Positions 27,301 to 42,300 of a stretch of 64,000 nucleotides of DNA are shown here, piece by piece. Under the pieces are notes generated by a model. That model was not told the origin of the DNA, ran no database searches, and saw nothing but the letters and a program-made list of their open reading frames with translations. The stretch is from assembly GCA_963682025.1 (NCBI GenBank), contig OY821519.1, positions 146,300,312-146,364,311 on the forward strand, read 5' to 3'. Positions within the stretch are counted from its first letter, which is position 1. Every line of letters starts with the position of its first letter. This DNA is from Cordilura impudica. Lineage: Eukaryota; Arthropoda; Insecta; Diptera; Scathophagidae. A program made the translations under genes and the position numbers.

Positions 27301-30300
27301 CGGCTTGGGAACTTTGGATCATCAGCTTTATGATTAACGTGCTTTAAATTCTTTTTTATGCAGTTATAACACTTATATATTATGCTACCTTCATTATAAC
27401 CTTTTTTAAGAGGGCATATAGTATAATCATGGTTTCCCGCGCAGGCTGAACACACTAAGGTACGGTTACAGTTTTTAGCCCCGTGTCCATACATAGCACA
27501 ATTGGAGCATTGAGTGGGCCCTTTGTTACCCTTAAGAGGCTTTCTCCAATACACCGAAATATTACTAAAATATCTAATTTTCATTATTTCTCCTTTGGTT
27601 ACCTGCTGACGATTAAATTCAATTAGGTAAAGTGCATCATCTACATTAGATCTTGTTGTTTCCAATTCTTTTATGCTTATCGTCTTGATATTATGCGTGC
27701 TGACAAATTCTTCGCTGATGTTCTTTGTGTCTAGTTTTGGTAATCCTAATAAAGCCAATTTAAAACTTTTAGTGTGCTTTATCTCGTGAGTATAAAACTG
27801 GAATTTTTTGTCCTTAAGAACCTTTAGAGCATCCTGGTACAGTGATAACGAGTTGGATAAAATTTTCGTTCCAATAGTCATTCGTTTATAAGTATACTTA
27901 TCACCAATTATTCCGATAACATTGGTAAAACTGTGAGTAGAATCCACTATTATACGTGGAATTTTTTCTTTAACAACAACAGGTTCTTCATCATCGTTAG
28001 ATAGAAGTTGAAATCTGTTGGCACTAGTACTGGGACCGTCCGATGTTTTTGGCATCTTGAATTTGGGGCTATAGCCCCAATATTTTCTTCTTTTTTGATT
28101 AAACATTACCAAAAGAAGGAAAATTAACTCAATAAAGTAGTTCATTACTTATTATATTGAAAATAAAATTAACTTTTTCAAGCACAATTAATCACGATAT
28201 TTTTATCTTGAGGCAGAGATGCCAGATGTGATCAGTGGGCATCAAAAAGTACGCAGTCCATTAATAATTAATAGAAATATCGTGGCATTCATTTCGATTG
28301 AAATTATTTTTTTTATTTTTCAAAATTAAATACTAAGAATACCACGAATAAGGAATTATGGTCCCTAATGTGTGTTCCTCATATATCGACTTTCGAATGA
28401 ATGCGGATGTTCGGCCCCATTTTGTTTTGTGCTGTCTTCTTTCGCCTTTATAACTTCGTCATGACGCCTTAGGGTTGTTTTTACAAAATTTTGTAAGTAA
28501 TGTTCCACAACTTATTTCAAGCAATTAGCATAATACTGTACTCCAAAAAACGATAAAAGGAGCTACATTATAAATATGTGTAAGGGCTAAAAATCGCTAA
28601 TTATTTGCTTGTAAAAAGATATTAATTAATTTTCAAAAAAATTATATGCTTATATTTGTACATTTGAGATTATTTAATATTTAATGACTTTAATGAATTA
28701 AATTAATTAATAGAAACATTTGATGGCATTTTCTAATTAATACGGCAGGCATTTTTGGTCTTTAACCCATATATAATATGTATTAAAGAATTTATAGTGT
28801 TTAAAGACTTTCTATTCCTAATTTTGTTAAAAAAAAATTCATTGCAAAGTCAATATACATATCTACAATGAAGCTTGAGCATTTTAATAAAAAACGGGAA
28901 ATTATTGACTGAGTTGTTGAATGTATGTACTTTAAACGAATATTTTTGAATTGTTGCGACAATTTTCGTACTATTCGATTTTTTTTATTCTTTTACAAAC
29001 ATCTTCAGAGTTTTTTGAAAAAATGTTCTCCACGCTGAGTAAAGAAAATTTTTTAAATATTTTAATATTAGATTGGCAATTTAGCTGTTAGCTCATAAGT
29101 AACAGATTTCGTAAACTCAATTAACTTATGTTTATTAATTGTGTGTCCGAATCTTCAATATTATTATCAAAGTAGGCCTTTTCAGGACTATAACTTTAAT
29201 AGCATATTTCATTAGAACAGGATCGATCTCATCCTCCAAAGGATCAAATTTGCGCATAGATTCAATTATCATACTTGTTAAACTTTTTAATAACTGACAT
29301 AAGTCACAAAAAGTTTTGTGTGGTTCGCATTTGGGGCTTCGAATGCCAGATTCACTTTTTGTACTTCTGATAATATTGATACAAGTACTTTATACAAATA
29401 TAGTTTTTGGCATCATTCCATATATTCTTTAACAGCGTCTTCTCAAACGATTTTCTATTACCAACGTTAAAATGAGTTTTCAACTCAAGATTTCCGTAAT
29501 TGCTTCAGTGGCTCTTTCTATAAAAAGCCATCTGGTTGGTCCTACCATCCGTATTTTTTCTTGGCATATCGGAAGCTTTGTTAATGAACTTATATACATT
29601 TTTATATAATTTTTATCTTACTGGCGAATAAGGAATTATGAGTCTCTGTTCAAAAAGTTAAAATTTGGAGGAGAGATATTCAAATATTTACGATTTTGTT
29701 TATCATGAACTGTTGTATTTAAAAGGCAGTAAAGCACTAAAAATTAAAAAACGAAAATCGCCAATTTAGCACATTAAAAAAAGGCGCTAAATAGAAATAA
29801 TGCGCTTTTTGGGTATTCAAAAGGCGCTAAATCTAGCGCGAAAAGCTCTAAGTTAGCATCGGTGTTGTCAGGTGTCCTTCGTAAAATTGAATTTTGTTCG
29901 GTATGTTGGATTTAACTATTTGAAACCAAATATAAATGCTTATTTCTGTGGTTTTCTGGAATAACTGCGTATCAAATCAAAGTTTTCAGCTGAGCCTAAA
30001 AATGTTATATTTGAAATAAGGGGACGATATGAAAAATTAAAGTAAATATAGTTACGCTGAGTTTTGGTATATAAAAAGTCAGAACTGGCAATTTGGCATC
30101 AATAACTAAAAACCGAGAAAAATGGACAATCGCCCTTGTACGAGAAAACCAGAGATTTAATAAAGCGATTGTAAGAAAACATAATGTGTCAGAAGGAGTA
30201 GTGCGAAGAAGAGTAAATAATTCCATGAAACCAAAACGTTACTCGATAAAAATTGTCCTGGAGGAAATCGTAAAATACCATATGTGTATGCTGAGAATTT

Positions 30301-33300
30301 TCAAATTGTCTTTCATGTAAAAAAGAAATCCAAATTCGAGTCGGGATATCCAGAAATATTTATCTTGATGTTTCTGCGAGAACCATTAGTTAAGCAAAAC
30401 GATGACCGCGCATTAGTGCAACGAACAAAAAGACGCGACTAGCTGTTGCAAAAGAATATGTAGATAAATGCATCAGTTTTTGGAAAACTGTTTTGTGAAG
30501 CAATGAAATTAAGTTCGTTTTGTTTGGAAGCGAGCGAAGTACCAGTGCGGAAAAATGGGAGAAAACTTACTTTAAAAAAAAAAAAAAAAAACAAAAAACA
30601 TGGTAGAGGTAATCTCATGTTGTAGTGGTATTTTGTATGCAGTGGAGTTGGAAGATTGTTCTTAGTTGATTGTAAAAATCTGTCAATTCTTAGATTGCCA
30701 TTCTTTCGCATAACTAGGATAAGTCGATCTTCTTAGTAATATTAATAAATAAACTTATTTTTATTTAAATAAAAAAATTCCTGTCTAATATATTTTTTTA
30801 AAATTTTAGTTAGATTATTAAAATGGATAAGTTTCTTAATATTTTATCAGAAGAAACCGTTCATCCAACACCATCAGTGGTGTAGAAGTTATTACCACAA
30901 ACACACAGAGTAACTAGTGCGTACTTTTTCTTCTACAGTAATGTACATGCTATCTCACCTAACTAAATTAAAATTAGTATTTGTAATAATTATGTTCATA
31001 CAATTTATATAAACTAGCAGATTCCAGCCCTCGAAATTCGAGTGCAAATTCTAGGAAATTTTATTTTTTCATTAAATAAAGACCCTAAAGGTATGCTAAT
31101 CAATTAAGCCAATTCGCAAATCAACACAAAAATCAAACTCATTTTTATTACAAACACATTAACAAATTTAATAAACACACACATGGCATTGTATAATTTT
31201 ATGTATGTGTTAGTAGCAATTTTAAATGCAATCTACTCAAAATAAAGGAAAAAATTAAAAAATCTGTAAATCTGCAAAACGGCTAAAAAGAAATACCTTT
31301 CAAATAATACACGTTTGGTCAAAATTGGGATAAAACGGTAGAACAAAACAAGGATCACAAGAAATCGCCTAACTTATTAATATTATAGATATATTGAGTT
31401 CTACACAGTTGCATTTTTTCCTTGCAAAAATACAACTTTTTCACTACATAAATATGGGAATTTATTTAAAATAACAAATATTTGTTAACTCTTAACGCAA
31501 ATGAAAAAAAAGCCAAAAGAAGTGATTAATTGGACACCGTTATAAGCAAATACACGCGATAGAAAATAGTTATGTTTGATTAAATTTTCCCGCTAACAGT
31601 TGGTGAGACACAGAAATTACTCGTTTTCCTTCTAAGTGGATGTATATTTCATAAAAAAATCTTCGTTTTAAATCAAAGTTGAGCACCATTATCGATATCT
31701 GCACACAATTTTACCTTGACTAATGCTACCGATTGAACCAAAATACCGTTACCGTTATTACAAGCATCTCTCTGTCTCCGTTCACCCATTAATATTACGG
31801 TATTTTTAACACGCATTTTTTTGTTTGCTTCCTATAAATTTACTTAAAAATTCTTTGCTTTACATTTATATTTATCAAGCAGTGAACGAACAATTATTGT
31901 CCCTTTTTTGCATTGGACTGTGAAAAAGTCTTTTAATATCAACTTACTATTTTTGCTACCATCTGTCCACGATTGTGGCGGAGGGACATCTTTAAGGAAA
32001 TTGGGTACATTCGGTAATGAAGGTTCATCAAACCATAAGTTACTGCAACCCAACAATTCGAATTCCATCCATTCATTTTCAAAGGCACTTAAATCATTTA
32101 AGGGACAAGTATAATCTTAAATGAAAATGAAAATAAATAAATGCAGTTAGAAAAGCTTAAGTAGTTATTGGCTTTTCAGTTACCTTTAGCATTTTTATCT
32201 TGTTGTGCTATAAAATACAAATAGAAACCTGCTATTACAGGCTTATTTAAATCTCCCGAGGCATGACAAATCATTTTCTCCTTACGCATTGTCTCTAGAA
32301 TTTCTAAAGGATTTCGAGAATTATCTAAATTGCTTTTTAGCCATATTAAAGCATCAAACGAAACAAATGTATACGATGGAAGACTTTGTTGGTGTGAAAT
32401 GAAGGCAACGCCATTAACTGGATGTTTCATAGCTTCAAATATTTCTGTTATTGTGGCATTTGGACGTAATTTTATTTCTGTAGATCTTTAAATGAAAAAA
32501 AAAAAATAATTAAGAACAAGCAATAGTTTTAAATTCGGCTTTGCCGAATCTCTGATACCTTCAACCTTTGTCGCAATCATTATTAATTAATTTATTTTTT
32601 AATGGCAAATATGAGGTAGCAAGAAATTGATCTTCCATGGGTATTGCCGAAACACTACTTATTGTGAAATTCTCACAAAATGTACTATTTTAAAAGGTCT
32701 CTTTTAATATTCATTCATAAAACCATGCGGCTTGTTACGAGGGGGAGTCAATAAGTTTTTACAAAAAACTCTTCTTTTCGCTCGGTACACTTCATCTCCA
32801 ACTTTTTTATGCCCTCCGCAAAGTAAGATGTTTAATAGTTTTCAAAATAAGCTTTGTGTATTTTTCCAGGCATATCCCAAAAAACCGCGGCCATAACCTT
32901 ACCAGCCGCTTTCACTGTGTTTGCTTATTTCATTGCTTTGATTCATTTCAGGTGTATTGTGATGAATCCATGTTTCCCCAATAGTTTTGTGTCGGCGGAC
33001 ACATCAGGATCGCGACGAAAAAGCTCTAAACCACCTACTGAATCAGTCACACCATTGCATTTATTTTCGATTATCAGTAAAGGGGCAAGATGGGTGGCCC
33101 ATTGTTTTTTCATACCTAATTTGTCGTGCAAAATTGAAACCACTGAACCATGTGATATGCCCGTGGCCTTATCTAGTTCACACAACTTAACTTGTCGGTC
33201 ACTCAAAACTATATCATGGATGATGATTTCGGAATTAACGCCATAACTGGTCATCCAGAGCGAGGTTCATCATTTGTGAATGTACGCTGGTGTAGATATA

Positions 33301-36300
33301 CCATGGACTTCGTCTAACTCATCTTCGATTTAGAAATGTTTGATGACAGCACGAAATTCATTTTTTTTTTTTAATTTTTGTGTTAACTTCAAAAACACTG
33401 AATACCGAGTTTGCCTAAAAAATTTGGCAGTCCTCTTTTGTAACTTGACATTTTTCTGAAACCTTCTTTGTTTGAAATTCTTAGTGCTCCTTATATGATT
33501 TGTAAAGACTTATTGACTCACCATCGTTACAAAGGACACTGAAACCTCTTGCACCGATGTAGCTCATTTATTATACAAAACAGCTTTAAACAAAAACACA
33601 ATAATACAGACAGACATATAGACATCGATTGTTGTCTCTGATCGTCATTTCGATGTGTTACTAACGAAATGGCAATCTCCTGCACAGCGGTGTGTAGGGT
33701 ATTATATCCATTAAAAGTATGCAATATTAAGTACCCTTCATCGTAGTCATCGTGTTGATTAAGATCCGGATTTAAGGCCATAACGGCAGTATCTGCAGCA
33801 GGATGTATAATGCGTCCTCCTCGTTCTGATTTAAGTGCCGTTGAGCGTGCTATATAACTATGGAAGAAAATATTACATAAGCAAGTATTTCAACTGATAA
33901 ACTATTTAAAAGTTTATAATATAATAATGCATAAAAATGAAAAATCTCAAAATATTATAAAATGAAAATGAAAACAACTTGTTACAAAACTTTAAAAATT
34001 GTTTATGATTGTATGAAAAACGTTATGTGCCATCACAAAACCAACAAACCTTTGCTGTGGTGAATTAAAATTTATATGATGTTTATCAGAAAATCTAGTT
34101 GCGACATGCTGAAATCCAAAAACCAAAAAATTAAAGTAATAAAAGCGATCAAAAATTCAAAATATTGCAAAAAATAAAACTTAAAGCAGTCAAATTATAG
34201 AAAATGTAACGTACTTGTACTTATAATGCGACATATGTACATGGTATGTAATATATATAAATAGATTCAAAATACAGTATAATAACCTTATATTTACAGT
34301 TGTATGAAATTGAGACACGTAGCTAAGACTAATGGAATAAGTTGAAAATACTTATTTCAGTTACCTGACCAATCTCTACTAGTTTTTGGAAAATATGTTG
34401 TACGAATATAGTCATCACTGGAATTTGTCGCACAAAATCTGTGGAAACTTAAATCATACTTGGGAAGATCCCCCAATTTTATGATACTCATCCACCATCT
34501 GTGTGTTTATGTCAACATTTTGCTAAAAGTACATGTCTCAAAAATAACAACTAGCAGATTCCCGCGATCGAAATTCGAGTGCAATTTCTAGGCAGCTTTA
34601 TTTTTCAACTTAGCCAATTCACAAACCAATACTTTTATGGTTTATTATTATTGTGAATGAAGATAACAAACTCATTAACAAACACATTAAGAAATTTAAT
34701 GAAACACGCATTGCATATGTATAATTTTATGTATGTGTTAGTTGCAACTTTAAATTCAATTTACTAAAAATAAAGGAAAAAATTTTAAAAATCTGTAAAT
34801 CTGCAAAACGGCTAAAAAGAAATACCTTTCGAATAATATACATTTGGTAAAAATCGGGATAAAACGGTAGAACAAAACATCGGTCACAAGAAATCGCCTA
34901 GCCTATTAATATTATAGATAAAATATTTCGAATTAAGATCTTTTTACCATTGATACATAAGAAATTTTTCTTGTAGTTCAAAAAATATAAGGAATGTTTT
35001 TACTTCATTTTTTTGTTTACAACGCAAAAGACGCAGTATGGCAACTAGTCCAACTGTACCAGAAAAAGTATTCGCCCATTTACAACTACGAGAATCCTAC
35101 AAATTATGCAATGATGTACAGGTCTGTTACATTGATTTTATTTTAGTAGAAGAAAAACTTGTGGAATTTTCGTCCGTGATCCATCAAGTTAGTATCGTTG
35201 GTTCTAGTATTCTCGAATAAGAGAAACTAAAGTGTCTGTGTTTGCTTTGTGGTCCTCGTGGTTGCTGCGCAGCATGCAGTTAGGTTATGTACCTAACGCG
35301 TTCTGGTTATGTTACATAACCTTTTTAGTTTAAGTTTAAGATCTTTTATTTTAAATAGCTCGCCCTTACCTCCATTGCGTAGATAATGGTTGTACAGGTT
35401 GCTAAGAGAGTTTTTGGCTACGCACCTCTGCCATTTAAAACCAGAATACAAAAAAAAAAAAGAAAAACTTACTTTAACTCAATTGAATTTCTTTTGGAAA
35501 GTCTATTTATTTTGTCTTTAATGGATAAATTGTTAAACAACTAGGCCTTAGAGACGATTTTTGGTTCCAACAGGATAACAATATGTTAAGCTGTGGTGTC
35601 AATCAACCGATCTTAATCCTATGCAGAATTTGTGGGGTTTAATGGAGCGCAGAATCCGTCAGAATAAAAAAAACTCAAAGGAAATGTTGAAAGCGTCATT
35701 TGGGATGAGTGACAAGTAAAGACGTTACTTCAATATTTGTGAAGCCGCAAAGGATATCCTACAAGTTACTAACTTAAGCAATATGTTGTGTATACTCTTT
35801 TTTTTTTGTATTAATATTTCAAATGTACAAATACATACTTTTTTCTTATAACTTTTTTTGTTACATTTTTTACTTAATAATTTATTAGGAAAAATGCAGC
35901 TTAGTTAATTTTTTTATTATTTTTTCGTTGTATCACAGTTTTTACTTTTAGGTGTATGGATACTTTTTCTATAAAGTGCATATCTTTTACATAACTTTGA
36001 ATCAGAGCGTAAGCAAATTCAACAAAAATGTTACATATTATTTTCAGCCATACAAAATGAGATTAATACTAAGTAATATCTGTATGGTGTGAAAACTGAT
36101 TCTTAAACACACTGCTCGTATGTGTGACATTACGAGATATATGAGATAGATGCAGGTTCAAATCTCACGACCGACTTAAGTAGAGAAATGTCATATAGAA
36201 ATAATATATTCAATTATAACATAACAATTATCACAATGTTCAATAAAATTACTAATGAAGGCTGAAATGCTAGAAACCGGTCTGAATAAAGTATAGTTAT

Positions 36301-39300
36301 GAATTTTAGAAATATGCTTTCTTCTTCTCTACCACACACCATTGAAATAATGTATATACATATTTTCTAACATTTAATACATATAACATATAAAATAGTA
36401 TTAATAGTAATAGATATGCATTTTTTTTAATGCAAAGAATTTATTATTTATTCTTGTTTTACTTAATAAATCCGTAACTATTGATTTATTTTTGAGTGAT
36501 TTAGAAATAAAAACCACTGCGGACACTACTCTATCTTTCATTCATTCAACTAAATGTTTGAAACATCTTTTTTGCAACATCATCAACATTTGAAACATCT
36601 TTTTTGTAAAAATTTAATGATAGACTGAATTATAAAATTTTAATAGCTACGTGCCTGAAACTCATAGCAACATTATAAAATGAAATTAAAAAAAATTTTA
36701 ATATATTTGAAAATTTTTTGAATATTGAAATTAAAACAAACACAATACATAAGTCACGAAATAGAATATTAAATATAAAAATACTAACAAAACCAATCCA
36801 GTACAAAGCAAAGAATTTTGTTTAGTATAAAAATTAATTATAAAAACCTTGGTCGTTTTTCGGGTAATCGATTACTGCCAACACGTTCGCGAAACGGTGA
36901 ATTTGTAAGTCCCTGAATATTAGAAAAATATTTCAAATTTAGTATACCGTATAAAGAAATTCTTAAATAAAGATTTTCAATCAAACGATTGTACAAATTT
37001 CAGGTTAAGAACGGGATATTAACAAGACAAAGGACATAATTAAAATTAATTTCAATTATTGACAACAGAAAAATAAATAAAAAATTGCATTTAGTAAATA
37101 TTGTAGAGTAGTTTAAGATAGAGAACCTGATTAGGTGGAGGTCTGGAAATTATGCTGGTACTGTGGCGCCTTCTTGTTAGATGACTTTGTGCAGTAGGAC
37201 TATCCTGTAAACGATTCCAACTCAAACACATAAGGCATAAAGCAACAATAATGAAATTTTGGGAAAAGAATTAAAATTTTGTGTTGTATAATTTAAAAAA
37301 AAATATGTAGTATGTTAAAAATTATATACATACATGAAAAACTTATTAAACTTACTACATCATTTCCAATTTTATTTTTAGATTTTCGGAATTTTACATA
37401 TTAATTAAAATTGGAATGAAATCTCTGTGGAGTATTCTAAAATTTAATTAGAAACGGTGTAGTAAACATTGAAAAAATATTCAAATAACAAATGTAAAAT
37501 ACAAATAAATTAAATAAAATTAAATAAAGAATAATTCGCAAATTATATAAATAAAATTATAGAAAAATATAATAAAAGCAAAACAATACTATCGTCAACA
37601 TAACTAAGTTCCATACAAAACGTATTATACAAATAAAGTCAAAAAGAATACAAAACCAAAGTTTTTTTTAAAGATTTGTTGAGCTTACGCGTGCTTTACG
37701 ACGTTTTAATTTATTGATATGTAGTTCCATGAAACGCATAAAATCATCGATCTGTTGTTTCGTATTATCCCCAGATGTTTCAGTGAAAACATCACAGTAT
37801 TGACATCCTTGTTCTATTATTTTATTCATTGCTTTATTTTCTTTAGGCAATAAATACATACGAAAACGCCAATACTTTAAGCTCTACAAAAATTAAAAAA
37901 AAATTAAATTAGCACTTGAAAATACAAGTATTTATAGTTTTGTTTCTTTTACAATCGTGAAAACATATGTATATATATTAAAAAAAATAACTTTTATACT
38001 CAGAGTTTCTGGCGAATTTAATTCTGGTAAGAAGTGACGGCTAACGTTCGACGTCAACACTAGGGATTTAAAATTTTATTAACTTCTAAGATTCGGGATT
38101 TTGAATATTACAATCCCGTTTTTTTTTTGTTTATCAGAATTTTGTCATTAAAAAAAGCCGAATATGATGGCTGTATCGAATATTTTATAACCTCCAACCA
38201 TGTTTTAAACAATATATTATAAGACAGATTGTCAACACTAATGCTATGTTCACACGGACAGCAAGATTCGCGTTTCGCTCTCTCATTCACGGTTCGCGCC
38301 CGAATCATGATTGAATCTACATGATTCGCCACACAAAATTTTGAGAGCGAATTTACTTGGTTCAAAATGAACCTAGTTGTGAACCTAGAAACATTGAGTG
38401 TCATCTCCAAGTTTGATAAGAAATTATCGCCCGTTTATCTGAACTAGCTATCAAAAATATATAAACAAAGAAAAACAAAAAATTAATTTGTGCAATAAAA
38501 TAAATAGAAACATTTAACAAATAAAAAGTATATATTTACATATGTATATTAGGGCGGCCCTTAATAAAAAAAGTGTTCAAACTGTCGGTCTCACCCCCTA
38601 GAAATATGCGAATAGCAAAAAACTGAGAAATACAAAGTTTTGGGCCAATCAAAAAACGTTTAGTCGTGGCGCAAAGCGATTGAAAATTTCAAGTGTGTTT
38701 ATATGGGGAAAATATGACGTTTTTTTTTTCAGATTTTACGAAAATTTCGTTCTATAGTTTAATTTTACCGACAAGCTGTTATATAATTCGGGATCAGTAT
38801 TAAATTATCCTTTCAAAAGGCTATAAAACTTCAAAATCGGAGAAAACCTCGCCAAGAAATAGCAAATGCCCCAGACCACTTTTGTGCCAAAAAAAACTAG
38901 GTCATGAAATTTGATGGCATTTTTTTCAACTTTGAGAAATTGATTAAAGCCATCATTCTTTTTTGGTTTCTATACTTATAAGTACTCAGATATGAAGTAC
39001 TGTTTTATTACCACGTTGTTAACCTATTGCGCATTGAGACCGAAAATTGGAAATTTTTTTGATAAAATTTTGAAAACTCCTTTTTCAAGTTTGGAAAAAT
39101 TTTCTTAAACAAAATTTAAAAAAATTAATATATTAATTTAAGATTTTATTAAATACATGTTGCAGATTAACTGTGTGAATTTTTAAGTAAATCCCTCTAC
39201 CAGAATTTTTTTGACAAGGATTTTATTTTTGCGGATTTCGAGAAAACTTGGATTTTTGTGAAATATTCTGTAAATGTACTCTTTCTAAATACTTTGTATC

Positions 39301-42300
39301 AAAAATTCATCACTTTTTACTTTTAAATGTTATATTTTATCTTAATAGCCTAGGGTTTCGGAAAAAAATAATATGACTGCATTAACCCTTTTGGAATTGG
39401 GGTCACATATGACCCCAAGCTAATAAAAGACAATTTATTAAAAAAATTCCAATATTTTGTAAGTGCTGTCCAATTATTAGATGCGACGCTTAAAATATAA
39501 TAACCAAATGTGTAGAAGTTTCGTTCCAAAAATTTTGGATAAATCCAAGAACGATAACCCATTATTTGCCAAGGCCAGATTTGGATTTTAAGATATTTTT
39601 AAATAAAAATAACCGAAAACGAGTTTTTCTATTACACTTGATGAAACCACTATGTAGAATTTAAGAAAAATAATTCAGTCAATTTTTTTTTATTTAACCC
39701 TTCAGTGCTCCTGAGATCAAAATTATCCATTGTGATATATCTCTGGTGCAATTGTCTGCTTATTGCTCGCGAATATATATTAGAACAACTTTTAACCAAT
39801 TTTGTTATAAAATTACTTTATGTAATAATAGTTGAATTTCTTGCGGTCTCACTCACCAATTTGGTGGATATTGATAAAGAACGCCAAAAAAAAAAAATTT
39901 CAGGTCAATCGGTGAAGATGCCATTACTTATAATGGTTGACATTTTTGATTTTTTATAATCGGTCGCTTTATATTGTCTTCAATGTCACCTACATCTTTT
40001 CAAACTTCTAACATTTTATTTCCCAGTTTTAAATAGTTTATTAAATAAAAGTAAATTTCAAATATAATAATATATATAAAAGGTAATATTAAATTAATAC
40101 TACTCTTAATGGAATAAATTACAAAATTAAATCAAAGTGAATTTCAAAAAACGTCCTATTTTTGAGACATATGACCTAAGTTGTTTTAATTTATATTCGC
40201 GAGCAATAAGCAGACAATTGCACCAGAGATATATCACAATGGATAATTTTGATCTCAAGAGCACTGAAGGGTCAAATAAAAAAAAATTAACCGAATTATT
40301 TTTCTTAAATTCTACATAGTGGTTTCATCGAGTGTAATAGAAAAACTCGTTTTCGGTAATTTTTATTTAAAAATATCTTAAAATTCAAATCTGGCCTTGG
40401 CAAATAATGGGTTAACGTTCTCGGATTTATCCCAAATTTTCGGAACGAAACTACTACACATTTGGTTATTATATTTTAAGCGTCGCATCTAAATATTTGA
40501 ATTTTTGCATAAATTGTCTTTTATTAGCTTGGGGTCATATGTGACCCCAATTCCAAAAAGGTCATATTATTTTTTCCGAAACCCTAGGCTATTAAGATAA
40601 AATATAACATTTAAAAGTAGAAAAGTGATGAATTTTTGATACAAAGTATTTAGAAAGAGTACATTTACAGAATATTTCACAAAAATCCAAGTTTTCTCGA
40701 AATCCGCAAAAATAAAATCCTTGTCAAAAAAATTCTGGTAGAGGGATTTACTTAAAAATTCACACAGTTAATCTGCAACATGTTTTTAATAAAACCTTAA
40801 AGTAATATATTAATTTTTTTAAATTTTGTTTGAGAAAATTTTTTCAAACTTGAAAAAGGTGTTTTAAAAATTTTATCAAAAAAATTTCCAATTTTCGGTC
40901 TCAATGCGCAATAGGTTAACAATGTGGTAATAAAATAATACTTCATATCTGAGTACTTATAAGTATAGAGACCAAAAAAGAATGATGGCTTTAATCAATT
41001 TCTCAAAGTTGAAAAAAATGCCATCAAATTTCATGACCTAGTTTTTTTGGCACAAAAGTGGTCTGGGGCATTTGCTATTTCTTGGCGAGGGTTCATACGA
41101 TTTTGAAAGGATAATTTAATACTGATCCCGAATTATGTAACAGCTTGTCGGAAAAATTAAATTATAAAACGAAATTTTCGTAAAATCTGAAAAAAAAGTC
41201 ATATTTTCCCCATATAAACACACTCGAAATTTTCAATCGCTTTGCGCCACGACTAAACGTTTTTTGATTGGCCCAAAACTTTGTATTTCTCAGTTTTTTT
41301 TGCTATTCGCATATTTCTAGGGGGTGAGACCGACAGTTTGAACACTGAATGGCCACCCTAATATATATATATTCAAATAAAAATGGAAAAAATGATATAG
41401 TGAATCGTAAAGTGTAGAAGGATGTCTTCAAATATTTGCACAAAAAATTAAACAAGAACACTCGTCTGAACACCAAGGTTCACAGTCATGATTCAGAGAG
41501 CGAATCAAGTGGTTCATTTTGCCGTCTGAACATGCTATAAGAGACAAAAAAGGCTATATTTACAATCATGTATATAATGAATAAGATAAAAATTTTAGGT
41601 ATTTTGGTGATTTTTTAATTGAAAGCAATTATTAATTGCAATGAGCATAAATAATAAACACGTACAATTTATTGTTTGTTTGTTAATCAGCAATGCATAC
41701 ACATTTTTTGATGGGTAAACATCTATACGCGGAGGGGGGCAAATTTCTATTTCACAATATAATCAGCTCACATGTGAGCTCACATGTTACGCTGTGAGCC
41801 GTAAGACAAATCGGTGTGACTTATGATTGTATTGGTGAAAAAATTATGATATAAAATAGTTTTAGCAATTCAATAACCCTTTGCTGTAAAACGACAAAAA
41901 TTTCACAATATAAACGTATAACATATACATAATTCAACAACCCCACAATTATAACCAGAGTCCCCGCAGTTGTTGGCTATAAGTGATACATAGATGACGC
42001 TTTCTGTTTGAAATTAAATAAAAAAGTGACATAAAAAATCTTTAATTACTAGATGTTTACACATCTCCCCTGTGATCGGACTCACATGATTTTTTTGCTC
42101 GTTGTTTTTGATTTATTTTGTAGAGTGAACGTTCAAAAATATGTTTATGCATCGCTGATACATATCTATATCTATATTAATGTGTCTGTTACGTATAAAC
42201 ATTTTTCACTATTTTTAGTTTTTTATATAAAATTTTATGGGAGTATATTTACATTTTCGTTCGTCATTCCTCACATCCCTAAAAAAAATATCATACCTTT

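Noticed and set aside
30060..35790. One Tc1 element split into two pieces
   Set aside because: Functional Iml1 exons lie between the pieces, so they must be separate insertions.
36120..36180. tRNA-like GGTTCAAATCTC
   Set aside because: Only a B-box-like word; no acceptor, D or anticodon arms.
38108..38410. 100-codon ORF on minus
   Set aside because: Falls within the split MITE and has no protein similarity.
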